From an uncultured Reyranella sp. (GTDB taxonomy: Bacteria; Pseudomonadota; Alphaproteobacteria; Reyranellales; Reyranellaceae), in NCBI RefSeq assembly GCF_945957355.1, contig NZ_CAMFKM010000007.1, positions 62,001 through 126,000 on the forward strand: a stretch of 64,000 nt of DNA. The letters run 5' to 3'. Position 1 is the first letter of the stretch; every line of letters begins with the position of its first letter. Below the pieces are notes generated by a model, which was not told the origin of the DNA, searched no databases, and saw only the letters and a program-made list of their open reading frames with translations. Position numbers and translations under genes: made by a program. This document shows, piece by piece, positions 53,758-62,717 of the stretch.

Positions 53758-54573
53758 GTGCGCTTGCTACGTTTTCTCGTCTCCTGCCTCGCAGTCGTCA
53801 CGGTGCAAGCTGGAACGGCCCATGCCCAGCCCACCAGTATCGGCAGCGAGCCTGCGGGCCCGCCGCCGAAGGATTGGACCTTCGACATCGGACCGGGCGT
53901 GGTGATCGCCCCGTGGTTCGAAGGCAGTGCGAACTATCGCGTGCTGCCGATTCCGAATCTCGACCTGCGCTACCAGCGCGACAAGGTCTTCATCTCGGCG
54001 CGCGACGGCATCGGCGCCACGCTGCTGGATGTCTCCGGCTTCAAGGCCGGTCCGATCTTCCGCTACCGCTTTCCGCGCAACCAGGGTGATGGTGGCTACC
54101 TCTACGGCACGGGCAACGTCCCCTTCACGATCGAGGGCGGCGCCTTCCTGCGCTACGATCAGCCCTTCCTCTCGGCCAAGGTCGAGTTGCGGCGCGGCAT
54201 CGGCGGCAGCAACGGCCTGATCTTCGATGCCCTGATCGACGGCAAGCTGAGGGTGAGCGACAGCGTGTTCCTGTCCGGCGGACCGCGGCTCTCGGTGACC
54301 GATGGCACCTTCAACCAGGCCTACTTCGGCATCACCGCGCTGCAATCGATCAACTCGGGTTATGCGCAATACTATCCCGGTGCCGGGCTTCGCAGCGTCG
54401 GCGTCGGGGCGAGCGCGTTGTGGCGCATCCACGACCAGCTGAGCTTCGTCGCGTTCGGCAGCTACAACTACCTGGCCGACACGGTCGCCAATTCGCCGAT
54501 CGTCACGGGACCCGGCGGATCCCGGAACCAGTTCGTGGCCGGCGCCGCGCTCACCTGGCGCTTTTCCTGGTAG
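53758..54573 (+). CDS. MipA/OmpV-family outer-membrane protein
   Basis: 271 residues. A signal peptide (LLRFLVSCLAVVTVQAGTAHA) leads into a MipA/OmpV barrel pattern (IGPGVVIAPWFEGS, YRVLPIPNLDLRY, GRPLSVTDG-like GPRLSVTDGTFNQAYFG) with a C-terminal aromatic end (WRFSW). The GTG at 53758 is favoured by GGAG six bases upstream; a TTG two codons earlier overlaps that site. MipA members act as scaffolds or porins in the outer membrane. Confidence 0.85.
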   Translation: MRLLRFLVSCLAVVTVQAGTAHAQPTSIGSEPAGPPPKDWTFDIGPGVVIAPWFEGSANYRVLPIPNLDLRYQRDKVFISARDGIGATLLDVSGFKAGPIFRYRFPRNQGDGGYLYGTGNVPFTIEGGAFLRYDQPFLSAKVELRRGIGGSNGLIFDALIDGKLRVSDSVFLSGGPRLSVTDGTFNQAYFGITALQSINSGYAQYYPGAGLRSVGVGASALWRIHDQLSFVAFGSYNYLADTVANSPIVTGPGGSRNQFVAGAALTWRFSW

Positions 54574-54586
54574 CGCGCGGGTCGCC

Positions 54587-55282
54587 CTAGAACTTCTCGA
54601 CCCAGGGCCGCACCTCGACCTCCCAGCTCCAGGCGCTGCGGTGCTGGTTGAGCACATGCCAGTAGGTCTCGGCGATGGCGTCGGGATCAAGCAGGCTGTC
54701 GGGCCTGTCGTCTGACACCGGCCGGGCGGCGCTGCGAATGCCGCCGTCGATCACGAAATGGGCGACGTGGATGCCCTTGGGCGACAGCTCCCGCGCCATG
54801 GACTGCGCGAGCCCCCGCAGCGCGAACTTGCCCATGGCGAAGGTCGCCGACAGCGCGAAGCCCTTCACGCCCGCCGTCGCCCCCGACAGGAGAACCGCGC
54901 CTTCCCCTCTGGGCAGCATCCGCTTCACCGCCTGCTGCGACACCAGGAAGGCGCCGAAGGCGCTGATCTCGATGGCCCGCTTCACGTCGTCCGGCGCCAA
55001 GTCGACCAGCGCGCCGCGCACCCGGTTGCTGGCGTTGTAGACCACGACGTCGGGGGTGCGACCGGCTGCGTCGAGTGCCTCGAACAGGGCCGCGACTTCC
55101 GATGGCTCGGCGGCGTTGCAGACGTGAACGGATGCCGCGGTCTCTTTCGCAAGTGCAGCGAGCTTGTCGGTCTGGCGGGCCGCCAGGGCGACCGACAGGC
55201 CGTTCTTCGCGAACAGGCGGGCCAGCGAGGCGCTGAGGCCTGGACCAGTCCCCACGATCAGGGCGGAGCGGTATTTCGGCAT
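54587..55282 (-). CDS. Atypical short-chain dehydrogenase/reductase
   Basis: 231 residues with a variant Rossmann motif (VGTGPGLS, residues 10-17). The SDR active site is altered: where YxxxK is expected the sequence is FAMGK (Phe148, Lys152), and the usual catalytic Ser position appears to be Ala in SGATAG. It may still bind NAD(P) but may lack normal oxidoreductase activity or use another mechanism. Function unknown. It is divergent from the DsbA-family gene across about 75 bases. Confidence 0.8.
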   Translation of the reverse strand: MPKYRSALIVGTGPGLSASLARLFAKNGLSVALAARQTDKLAALAKETAASVHVCNAAEPSEVAALFEALDAAGRTPDVVVYNASNRVRGALVDLAPDDVKRAIEISAFGAFLVSQQAVKRMLPRGEGAVLLSGATAGVKGFALSATFAMGKFALRGLAQSMARELSPKGIHVAHFVIDGGIRSAARPVSDDRPDSLLDPDAIAETYWHVLNQHRSAWSWEVEVRPWVEKF

Positions 55283-55356
55283 GTGCAGGGGTCCTCTCGT
55301 TGCCGGGGATTCCCGGCAGGTATAGGCTTCCCGTCAATAGGGAAGGAAACAAAGCC

Positions 55357-56028
55357 ATGGACCAGGTCCAACCGACCGGCCGCATCGACGTCATCTCCGA
55401 CGTGATCTGCCCCTGGTGCTACATCGGCAAGCGCCAGCTCGAACGTGCGCTCGATCTCCTCGCTACGCAGCATTGCCGGGTCGCCGTTGCCTGGCACCCC
55501 TTCCAGCTCAATCCCGAGATGCCGGCAGAGGGCGTCGAACGCACGAGCTACCGCATCGCCAAGTTCGGCAGCCTCGAGCGGTCCAGGCAGATGGACCAGC
55601 GCATCACCGAGACCGCTGCCACGGTCGGGCTCGAATTCCATCTCGATAGGATCGTCCGCACTCCCAACACGGTGAATGCCCATCGCCTGATCCGCTTCGC
55701 GGGCCAGCGCGGCGTGCAGGACGCGGTCGTCGAGGAACTGTTCGAGAGCTACTTCTGCAAGGGCGCCGACATCGGCGACTCGAATATCCTGGGCGACGTC
55801 GCCGCCGAAGCCGGACTCGATCGTGCCGAAGTGCTGGCCATGCTGGCCAGCGACGAAGGGCGTCGCGAGGTGCTGGCCGGCGACCAGATGGCGCGCAACG
55901 CCGGCATCCAGGGCGTGCCAAGCTTCGCCCTGCAGGGCCATGTCCTGTTCTCCGGCGCCGTGCCCGCCGAGGAAATGGCGCAGACCTTCCGCCGGGCCTG
56001 GGAAATTCTCAAGGAACGCGCGGCTTAG
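55357..56028 (+). CDS. DsbA-family oxidoreductase (FrnE/2-hydroxychromene isomerase-like)
   Basis: 223 residues. Thioredoxin fold with a CPWC active-site motif (VICPWCYIGKRQ) and a helical insertion, typical of cytoplasmic DsbA-like FrnE proteins. A cis-Pro motif is seen in GVPSFAL. No signal peptide. GGAAGGAAAC precedes the ATG at 55357; an upstream in-frame ATG is less likely. It may reduce or isomerise disulfides or act on a GSH-linked substrate. Confidence 0.87.
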   Translation: MDQVQPTGRIDVISDVICPWCYIGKRQLERALDLLATQHCRVAVAWHPFQLNPEMPAEGVERTSYRIAKFGSLERSRQMDQRITETAATVGLEFHLDRIVRTPNTVNAHRLIRFAGQRGVQDAVVEELFESYFCKGADIGDSNILGDVAAEAGLDRAEVLAMLASDEGRREVLAGDQMARNAGIQGVPSFALQGHVLFSGAVPAEEMAQTFRRAWEILKERAA

Positions 56029-56049
56029 AGCGGCGTCGCAGCGACCGCG

Positions 56050-59000
56050 TCACTTCCCGCGGATGCTCATCGTCGGCGCAGAGACGGGTCCGCTCACCGT
56101 CATCACATAGTCGGTCGCACCGTTCGAGCCCGAGTCGAGCGCGATGGTCGTCTCGGTCGTCGCCGCGGTCAGGCTGGTACGGCTGTTGATTCGCGCCGTC
56201 GCATTCGGCCCCTTCAACGCGTGATTCTGCAGGTTGATCTCGCCATTGGACAGGGTGATGTCGCCTTCAATGGTGCTCTGCGCATTGATAAAGCCCGAGA
56301 TGACCGCCGAGTTGAAACCCATCTCGGTGCTGAAGAGACTGCCGATTCCGGTCGCGAAGGAGGCGAAGCCCAGCGACCCGCCGGCCACGGAGGGATAGAC
56401 GACGCCCGACAGGTGGCCCTGGCCCGTCAGCGAATCGCGAAGCTGCTCGGGCGTGTTCCCCTGCCCCTGCAGCGCCACCTTCATGACGTTGATCTTGCCG
56501 TCGACCGCCACCTTCAGATGCTCGTTGCCGAAGACATTCTGCCCGGCCGCGCCGCGCAGCAGCTCGCCGACGTAGATGCCCTGCAGGGTCCCGGCGACGT
56601 CGACCGTCATCGTGTCCTTCGACGCGTCGACCGTGCCCGTGAAGTCGACGGCGCCGCTGTAGAACTGTCCCGTAAGCTTCGATACCTGGAACACGCCGTT
56701 GCGCAGGGTGGCGTTCATGTCGGCGTAGGTCACGCGGAGCGCCCCGACCTCGATGGCACTTGTTTCGAGGTTGAGCGAAGCATCGAAGGCGCGCAGGCCC
56801 GAAAGATCGATCTGCTTGCCCGTCGCGACGCGCGGCCCCTTGGAGGGCAGCGGCACAGCCTCAGCGTTTGCGCCGCCCGGAGCGACCGGCAACGCAGGCG
56901 TGGGCACGGAAGGCACGGGCCCGTCGGTGACGCCCAGCCAGTGGTCGAGGTCGAGCGTGCCGGGGATACGCAGGTTGGCTGCGAAGTTCGGCCTCGCCCC
57001 GAGCGTGGCATCGATACGCCCCGACATCGGCGTGCCGATCGCCGTCAGGTTGCCCTCGAACGAAGCGCGCTGGTCGTTACCCTTGAAGGCGCCTTCGGCG
57101 GCCAGTCCGCCGAGGCCCGTTTGCGGCTTCCCGGTGGCCACCGACACCAGGCCGCTCGCATCCTGCGCCTGCACGTTGAAACTCGAGAGGTCGAAGGCGA
57201 ACTTGTCGCCCAGCACCAGCGATCCGGTGGCGCGCGCGGTCGCACCGGCCGCGGTGACCGAAGCATTGCGCAGGGTCAGCGCCTCCATTGTGCCTGCCAC
57301 GTTGCCACTCGCGGTCGAGGCCCCGAGCTTCCCGTTCACGAACTTCGGCATGCCGGCATAGACCAGCAGCTTGTCGGTGTCGGGCATCGTGGCGTTGAAG
57401 GTGAAGTCGAACTGTGGCGCGGTGCCGAAGTCGGCCACCTGCCCCTTGAGGTCGAACTTTGCCCCCAGAAGCTCGGCGACCTTCAGGCCGTTCACCTTCA
57501 GGAGGTTGCCCTGCACGGCGAGATCGGCATCGATACCGTTCAGGGCCCCGCCGCGGAACAAGAGCTTCGCCACCTTGGCCTTGAGCCCGAGGACAGGCAG
57601 GGTCTTGTCGGGCGCTGCGGGGGCGGCGGGCGGGACCGGGACCGGCGCCGTCGATGCCGCGGGGTCCGAAACGACCGATTGCTCGACGGGCGGCGGCAGG
57701 TAGGCATCGAGGTCGAAGCTGTCGAGTTGCACCGAGGTCGCCACCGTGAGCGGCAGGCCGAAGGTGATGCTGCCGCTGCCGGTCGCACGCTGGCCATCCA
57801 GATCCATCGTGAGATCGGAGATCTGCAGGCTGCTGGCGGTCGATGCCACCTTGCCCTCGATCGCCAGGGTCTGGAGTTTGCCGGCCGGCACACCCGACGT
57901 ATCGATCTCCAGCCAGGCCAGCGTCTCGCGCAACCGCGAGCCGGCGAGACTGAACTGCCCGGTGGCCTGTACGGAAGGAGCGCTGGCCGGCTTGGACGCA
58001 GGCGCGACCGCTGGCGGCGTGGCGTTGGCCTTCAGGATCATGTCGCCTGGCAAGGTGGCGTTCAGGCGCGGCACGGTAATGACGCCTTTGCGAATTTCCA
58101 CGGCAAGCGACACGTCACGCGCCGTACCCCTGCGAAACGCCACTTCCCCGGCGTCGATCGACAGCAGGACGGTGAACGCGGGCGGAAACGGCGACAGCGA
58201 GGCGGAAGCCGGCGTCGCCTTGGCGGGGGCGGCGGGCGCGGCGGCAGGGGCTGCGGCCGGCATGGTGGGGGATGACACGGGCTTCGGCCGAAACAGTCCC
58301 GGGTTGGACAGCAGCGCACGCCATTTCTCGGCGTCGACCCTGGGCAGGGACAGGCGGCTCTCGAGGGACGGGTTCGCACCCGTCACCAGTGTGACACTGC
58401 CCGACACGCCTTCACTGCCGATCGACATCCTGAAATCGGTGAGCGCCAGCTTCTCGGCCGAGAGGTCGATGTCGCCGTCGAAGGCGAAAGGTCCGATCGC
58501 CGCAGCGTCGAAGGCGGGCGCGTCCTGACCGCCCGCCTGTACGAGGCTGGCGATGAAATCGGTCAGGCCGCCGGTGGCGAGAGAGACCTTGCCCTTGATA
58601 TCGGCATCCGGTGCGATGCGGCTGACATGCCCGTCGAAGTTCAGCGTGCCGCTCTGCACCTTGAGCTTGAAGGACATGTCGCTGCCCTTGTCGGTCGGCG
58701 CGCCGACCTTCGCCATCAGCGACAGGGGAATCCCGTTGACGGTCGCCGTGGCGTCGAACTCGAACGGCCCCTGCAGGGAGCCGACGGACGCCAGGGCTTC
58801 CAGGTTCTCCGCCCTCAGCGTCTTTCCCGTCTTTGGATTGGTGTAGCTGAGCGTCCCTTCGCGGATCTTCACGGTGCCGATGGCGAGATGGAGGCCGCTG
58901 CTCGGCGCCCCGGCTGGCTGGGCGGCGCCGGCACCGGGATGGAACTCCCAGTTGGGCCGTCCTTCGGCGTCGCTCTCGAGGACCAGGGTCGGCCTGAACA

Positions 59001-59343
59001 GCGTGAGCCGTTCGATCTCGATGTGTCCCTGCATCAGCGCCCAAAGGGAGGGCCTCACGCCGATCCAGCGGACATCCACCATCTGGGCGCCCTTGGCGCC
59101 CACGGCATTGGCGAAATGGACCTGCCGGGCGCTGATGCGCGGCGACGGGAACACCGTGAGCTTCAGCGGGCCCTCGATCACGAGTTCGCGGCCGGTCGCC
59201 TCCTTCACTGCCGCGATCATGGCGGGCTTGTACTGATCGATATCCAGCAGCGAGGGCGCGGCCAGGCCAGCAAGTGCAACGAGCGCGGAAAACGCCACGA
59301 CGCCCGCGCCAGTCCGGATCCAGGTTCGCTTCTGCATGGCCAT
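56050..59343 (-). CDS. Very large AsmA-family protein
   Basis: 1097 residues. An N-terminal membrane anchor (AFSALVALAGLAAPSLLDID, about 15-34) is followed by the AsmA signature region (AAVKEATGRELVIEGPLKL). Long beta-rich repeats carry low-complexity Pro/Ala linkers near residues 355-385, 445-465, 545-575 and 800-830. The C-terminal end is AsmA_2-like, with QGHLSGVVYPS and the DGSNGATDYV segment. AsmA-like proteins are anchored in the inner membrane and bridge the periplasm, carrying phospholipids to the outer membrane in known cases. Neighbouring genes on both sides are unrelated. Confidence 0.88.
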   Translation of the reverse strand: MAMQKRTWIRTGAGVVAFSALVALAGLAAPSLLDIDQYKPAMIAAVKEATGRELVIEGPLKLTVFPSPRISARQVHFANAVGAKGAQMVDVRWIGVRPSLWALMQGHIEIERLTLFRPTLVLESDAEGRPNWEFHPGAGAAQPAGAPSSGLHLAIGTVKIREGTLSYTNPKTGKTLRAENLEALASVGSLQGPFEFDATATVNGIPLSLMAKVGAPTDKGSDMSFKLKVQSGTLNFDGHVSRIAPDADIKGKVSLATGGLTDFIASLVQAGGQDAPAFDAAAIGPFAFDGDIDLSAEKLALTDFRMSIGSEGVSGSVTLVTGANPSLESRLSLPRVDAEKWRALLSNPGLFRPKPVSSPTMPAAAPAAAPAAPAKATPASASLSPFPPAFTVLLSIDAGEVAFRRGTARDVSLAVEIRKGVITVPRLNATLPGDMILKANATPPAVAPASKPASAPSVQATGQFSLAGSRLRETLAWLEIDTSGVPAGKLQTLAIEGKVASTASSLQISDLTMDLDGQRATGSGSITFGLPLTVATSVQLDSFDLDAYLPPPVEQSVVSDPAASTAPVPVPPAAPAAPDKTLPVLGLKAKVAKLLFRGGALNGIDADLAVQGNLLKVNGLKVAELLGAKFDLKGQVADFGTAPQFDFTFNATMPDTDKLLVYAGMPKFVNGKLGASTASGNVAGTMEALTLRNASVTAAGATARATGSLVLGDKFAFDLSSFNVQAQDASGLVSVATGKPQTGLGGLAAEGAFKGNDQRASFEGNLTAIGTPMSGRIDATLGARPNFAANLRIPGTLDLDHWLGVTDGPVPSVPTPALPVAPGGANAEAVPLPSKGPRVATGKQIDLSGLRAFDASLNLETSAIEVGALRVTYADMNATLRNGVFQVSKLTGQFYSGAVDFTGTVDASKDTMTVDVAGTLQGIYVGELLRGAAGQNVFGNEHLKVAVDGKINVMKVALQGQGNTPEQLRDSLTGQGHLSGVVYPSVAGGSLGFASFATGIGSLFSTEMGFNSAVISGFINAQSTIEGDITLSNGEINLQNHALKGPNATARINSRTSLTAATTETTIALDSGSNGATDYVMTVSGPVSAPTMSIRGK

Positions 59344-59470
59344 CTACTCGTGAACGCCCCGACCCCTTGAACGCCGCAAGGCGCTGCAGGATGCCACCCT
59401 AGTCTATTGCAGGTCCTGCTCTTGGGCTATTCCAAGGCGGCGCGCTGCCCATGGAGCTGGCCGCCGCACG

Positions 59471-59923
59471 CTAGGTCCGGCGTCGCCTCACCTTCTGTAT
59501 GGCCTCGTCGAGCGCCGACAGGAAGCGCGACCGGTCGCGCGCTGCCATCGGCTTCGGCCCGCCCGTGATCTCACCCATCGCCCGAAGATTGGACATCAGT
59601 TCCCGGTTCGCCATCGCCATGCCGATCGAGGAGGCGGTGAAGGGCACGCCGTTGGAACCGATGACCGAAGCGCCCTTCTTGAGGCTGCGATCGGCGAGCG
59701 GGATGTCGGAGGTGACGACGATGTCGTCGGGCCCCGCCCGCTCGACGATCCAGTCGTCGGCCGCGTCGAAACCGTCGCTCACGACGACCCGTTCGATCCG
59801 CGGATCGCGCGGCACGTTGATGTAGGCATTGGCCACGACGAAGACCTTCAATCCGTAGCGCTCCGCCACCCGATAGACCTCGGCCTTTACCGGGCAGGCA
59901 TCGGCGTCGATGTAGATGTCGAT
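59471..59923 (-). CDS. UPF0178/YaiI-family protein, apparent ATC start
   Basis: 150 residues if read from ATC at 59923. The family's invariant N-terminal motif ([11 protein letters not shown], around residues 3-13) is encoded only upstream of the first ordinary start codon, the GTG at 59869, so that GTG cannot give a full-length family member. The only start preceded by a good ribosome-binding site is an ATC codon five bases after AGGAGG. Later family blocks ([32 protein letters not shown]) are intact. The stop of the enolase-family gene overlaps the AGGAGG, so translation is probably coupled. Function is unknown; a PIN-like metal-dependent nuclease fold has been proposed for the family. Confidence 0.85.
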   Translation of the reverse strand: MDIYIDADACPVKAEVYRVAERYGLKVFVVANAYINVPRDPRIERVVVSDGFDAADDWIVERAGPDDIVVTSDIPLADRSLKKGASVIGSNGVPFTASSIGMAMANRELMSNLRAMGEITGGPKPMAARDRSRFLSALDEAIQKVRRRRT

Positions 59924-59928
59924 TCCAG

Positions 59929-59934
59929 CCTCCT
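59929..59934 (-). promoter_or_regulatory. Perfect Shine-Dalgarno AGGAGG before an ATC codon
   Basis: AGGAGG on the minus strand overlaps the TAG stop of the enolase-family gene (59933-59935). It is followed by CTGGA and then ATC at 59923-59921. It marks the initiation site of the UPF0178 gene and supports the unusual start codon. Confidence 0.75.
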
Positions 59935-61039
59935 AGCTCAGGACGGCGAGCTTCTTGCGCTCGATCAAGGCGAAATCGATGTCCGCTCCCAGGCCCGGAC
60001 CGTTCGGCACATGCACCATGCCGTCGCGCCCGACGACGATGTCCTTCTCGAGACCGTACTTCTGCGCGCCGTCGGGCAGCAGAACCTCGAAGAACTCGGT
60101 GTTGCGGATCGCGGCGATGACATGGAGGTTCGCGACGTTGTTCAGCGAGTTGCCGCCGTGATGGACCTCGTAGTTCATGCGGAAGGCCTCGGCGAGATGA
60201 GCCGTCTTCACCAGGGTGGTGATACCGCCCTTCACCGCCACGTCGCCGCGCAGATAGTCGGTGGCCTGCTGGAGGATCCACGGCTGGTAGGAATCGAGGC
60301 CGGTCTGCGGATACTCGGTGGCCATGATCGGAATTGAAAGAAGCTGCTTCAGCTTGGTGTAGTTGTAGATGTCCTGGTCGGCGAGCGGATCCTCGTACCA
60401 GTAGAAGCCCATCTCCTCGACGGCGCGGCCGACGCGGATGGCGGCCGGATAGTCGTAGCTCCAGGTCGAATCGAGCATGATCGTGTAGTCGCCGACGGCG
60501 CGACGCACTGCCTCGCAGACCTTGATGTCTTCCCGCCAGCGCGTCGGCGGATGGATCTTGTAGGCGGCCCAGCCATACTCCTTGAACTGCATCGCCTCCT
60601 CGGCGTACTCGGCGGGCGAGGCCAATACGGCGGAGCTGGCGTAAGCCGGAACGGACTGGCGATAGGTGCCGAGCAGGCGATGGATCGGCTGGCCCATCGC
60701 GTTGCCGACTAGGTCCCACAACGCCACGTCGACCGCGCCGATGGCGCGCACGCCCGCGGAGCGCTGGCGCTTCCAGATCTCCTGGTTGATGTGCTCGCGC
60801 TGGAACGGGTCCTTGCCGATCAGCACCGGCTTGATGTGGCTGATCAGCCCCTGCCCGTCCGTCGTCGCGGGATTCATCGCCGAGCCCAGGAAGGCGTGAC
60901 CTTCCAGTCCTTCGTCGGTGACGATACGCAGCAGGCCCAGCGCGCTCTTGCCCGAGAAGCGACCGGTGTGCGCGCCATAGGTCGTGGGCGGGATGTCGTC
61001 CCAGGCGAACAGCGTCAACGTGACGTCGGTTATCTTCAT
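59933..61039 (-). CDS. Enolase-superfamily enzyme (mandelate racemase/muconate lactonising type)
   Basis: 368 residues. The C-terminal barrel shows K-x-H (AYKIHPP), metal ligands Asp (IMLDSTWSY), Glu (WYEDPLADQD) and Glu (MATEYPQTG), and a base His in EVHHGGNS. It differs from the superfamily member at 41898 in its second catalytic motif. The ATG at 61039 overlaps the stop of the carboxylesterase (ATGA). Together with the esterase it might hydrolyse an ester or lactone and then dehydrate or racemise the acid. Substrate unknown. Confidence 0.9.
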   Translation of the reverse strand: MKITDVTLTLFAWDDIPPTTYGAHTGRFSGKSALGLLRIVTDEGLEGHAFLGSAMNPATTDGQGLISHIKPVLIGKDPFQREHINQEIWKRQRSAGVRAIGAVDVALWDLVGNAMGQPIHRLLGTYRQSVPAYASSAVLASPAEYAEEAMQFKEYGWAAYKIHPPTRWREDIKVCEAVRRAVGDYTIMLDSTWSYDYPAAIRVGRAVEEMGFYWYEDPLADQDIYNYTKLKQLLSIPIMATEYPQTGLDSYQPWILQQATDYLRGDVAVKGGITTLVKTAHLAEAFRMNYEVHHGGNSLNNVANLHVIAAIRNTEFFEVLLPDGAQKYGLEKDIVVGRDGMVHVPNGPGLGADIDFALIERKKLAVLS

Positions 61040-62571
61040 GCCTTTGTCTCCCAGACCCGCCGCTCCGTGCCCAGCGGGTCGATGTCCAGGTGGCAAACCG
61101 TGTCGAATATCATCGTGGCGCGCATGCGCGCCGAATAAGTGGGCCATACCGGCAGGCCGGGATGGTTCGGATCGCCACGCTTCGCAAAGGCGATCCAGGC
61201 CCGGCTCATGGTCTCGCCGAGCGCAAGACGCCCGGGATCGTCGCCGGTCAGCTCCGCCGTCTCGAGATTGGAGAAGACGAAGGGGATCTCGAGCGTGTGG
61301 CAGGAGCGCAGCCGGCCGCCCAGCACCGGCGTCTCCCAGGCGAAGAGATAGACGAACACCGGCGCCGCTTCCTGCGCCAGCTTGCGCTCCGCGATCAGGA
61401 GCGACGGCGCGCGGATACCTTGGTCGGAAACGATGGCGATCGCGATCTCGTCGGGCCGGAGCCTCGGCTGCGCCTTGCGATAGACCGCGACGATGTCGGC
61501 CGCCCGCGCGCCGAGATAGGGCGTGAGCGACTCGGGCAGGCTCTCGAAGGTCGCATCGGCGACCCACGGCATGTGGCCCAGGAAAAGGGTCATCTCGTCC
61601 TTGTTGCTGCCGATCATCAGCGGGACGTCGATCGAAGGCAGCGGCGCATCGGGCGCGAAGGGCCCGCCGGGAAACAGCGCGCCGTCGATCACCGGGTTGA
61701 AGCCGAGCCGCCGCCGGTCGGCGAAGGCTGCGCGACTGACACCCGCCAGCACCTTGACCTGCGCTTCGAGGAGCTTCGCCGCCGGCAGCGTGCGCAGCTT
61801 GCCGGCGTTGGCCGCATCGAGCCCCAGATGCTCCAGCATCTGGCGCGCGGTCCGGGTGCCGTCCTCGCGATTGGCCATCTGAACGGCCGGTCCGCTCTGG
61901 ATGATGGCCTTGTGGAACAGGCCCCTGGCCGGCGGCATGGCCATCAGCACGCTCACCTTCGCGCCGCCGCCGGATTCGCCGAAGATGGTGACGTTGTTCG
62001 GATCGCCGCCGAAGCGGGCGATGTTGTCGCGTACCCATTGGAGCGCGGCGATGATATCGAGCACGCCCGCGAGCCCGGCATGCTCGAAACCTTCGGCCGT
62101 GTCCTCCATATGAAGATAGCCGAACGCGCCGAGGCGGTGATTGAACGAAACGACCACGACATCGTCGAGCCGGCAGAGATTGGCGCCGTCCGACGAGGGC
62201 GAGGATCCCGAACCGGTGATGAAGGCGCCGCCATGGCACCAGAACAGGACGGGCCGCTCCGCCCCCTCGCGCCCCGAGGTCCAGACGTTGAGATAGAGGC
62301 AGTCCTCGTCGAGCTTCTGCTTTCCGGCGAGCGTGAAGAGGCGCAACAGGTCGTCGGGCAGCGCGAAGACATTCTGGCTCTGCACCGCCATGTTGCCGTA
62401 CGCGAGCGCATCGCGAACGCCGGCCCAGGGCACGGGCTTGCGCGGCGGCCGGAAGCGCAGGTCACCGAGCGGCGGCTCGGCATACGGAATCCCCTTGAAG
62501 ATCTCGACTCCGCGATCGCGGACGCCGCGGATCCGGCCGGCAGTGGTCTCGACGACGATTTCTGCTGTCAT
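61036..62571 (-). CDS. Type B carboxylesterase
   Basis: 511 residues with the alpha/beta-hydrolase fold of type B carboxylesterases. The N-terminal motif is GIPYAEPPLGDLRF. EDCLYLNVW and the oxyanion HGGAF follow, then the nucleophile elbow GESGGG (family consensus GESAGG), an acid near NKDEMT and a His in CHTLEIPFVF. No signal peptide is seen from the ATG at 62571; an ATG 18 codons upstream has no supporting motif. First gene of a three-gene coupled operon (esterase, enolase-family enzyme, UPF0178). Confidence 0.9.
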   Translation of the reverse strand: MTAEIVVETTAGRIRGVRDRGVEIFKGIPYAEPPLGDLRFRPPRKPVPWAGVRDALAYGNMAVQSQNVFALPDDLLRLFTLAGKQKLDEDCLYLNVWTSGREGAERPVLFWCHGGAFITGSGSSPSSDGANLCRLDDVVVVSFNHRLGAFGYLHMEDTAEGFEHAGLAGVLDIIAALQWVRDNIARFGGDPNNVTIFGESGGGAKVSVLMAMPPARGLFHKAIIQSGPAVQMANREDGTRTARQMLEHLGLDAANAGKLRTLPAAKLLEAQVKVLAGVSRAAFADRRRLGFNPVIDGALFPGGPFAPDAPLPSIDVPLMIGSNKDEMTLFLGHMPWVADATFESLPESLTPYLGARAADIVAVYRKAQPRLRPDEIAIAIVSDQGIRAPSLLIAERKLAQEAAPVFVYLFAWETPVLGGRLRSCHTLEIPFVFSNLETAELTGDDPGRLALGETMSRAWIAFAKRGDPNHPGLPVWPTYSARMRATMIFDTVCHLDIDPLGTERRVWETKA

Positions 62572-62717
62572 GGGTTTCAGTCTAGCGCGAACGGACGGGC
62601 CAGTGCTGTGACTGGACCGCATCAATTTCGCCTAGCTGCATCGCAACGCGGTGTGTGACCTGGCGGGACATGCTCATCTTCCTACCATCCGGTGTCGGTT
62701 GGCCATAGACTGTCGCC

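Noticed and set aside
56221..58275. 684-codon open frame antisense to the AsmA gene
   Set aside because: Arg-rich shadow with no domain; AsmA features lie on the minus strand.
61090..62658. 522-codon open frame antisense to the carboxylesterase
   Set aside because: The minus strand has the complete catalytic triad; the antisense protein shows no family pattern.
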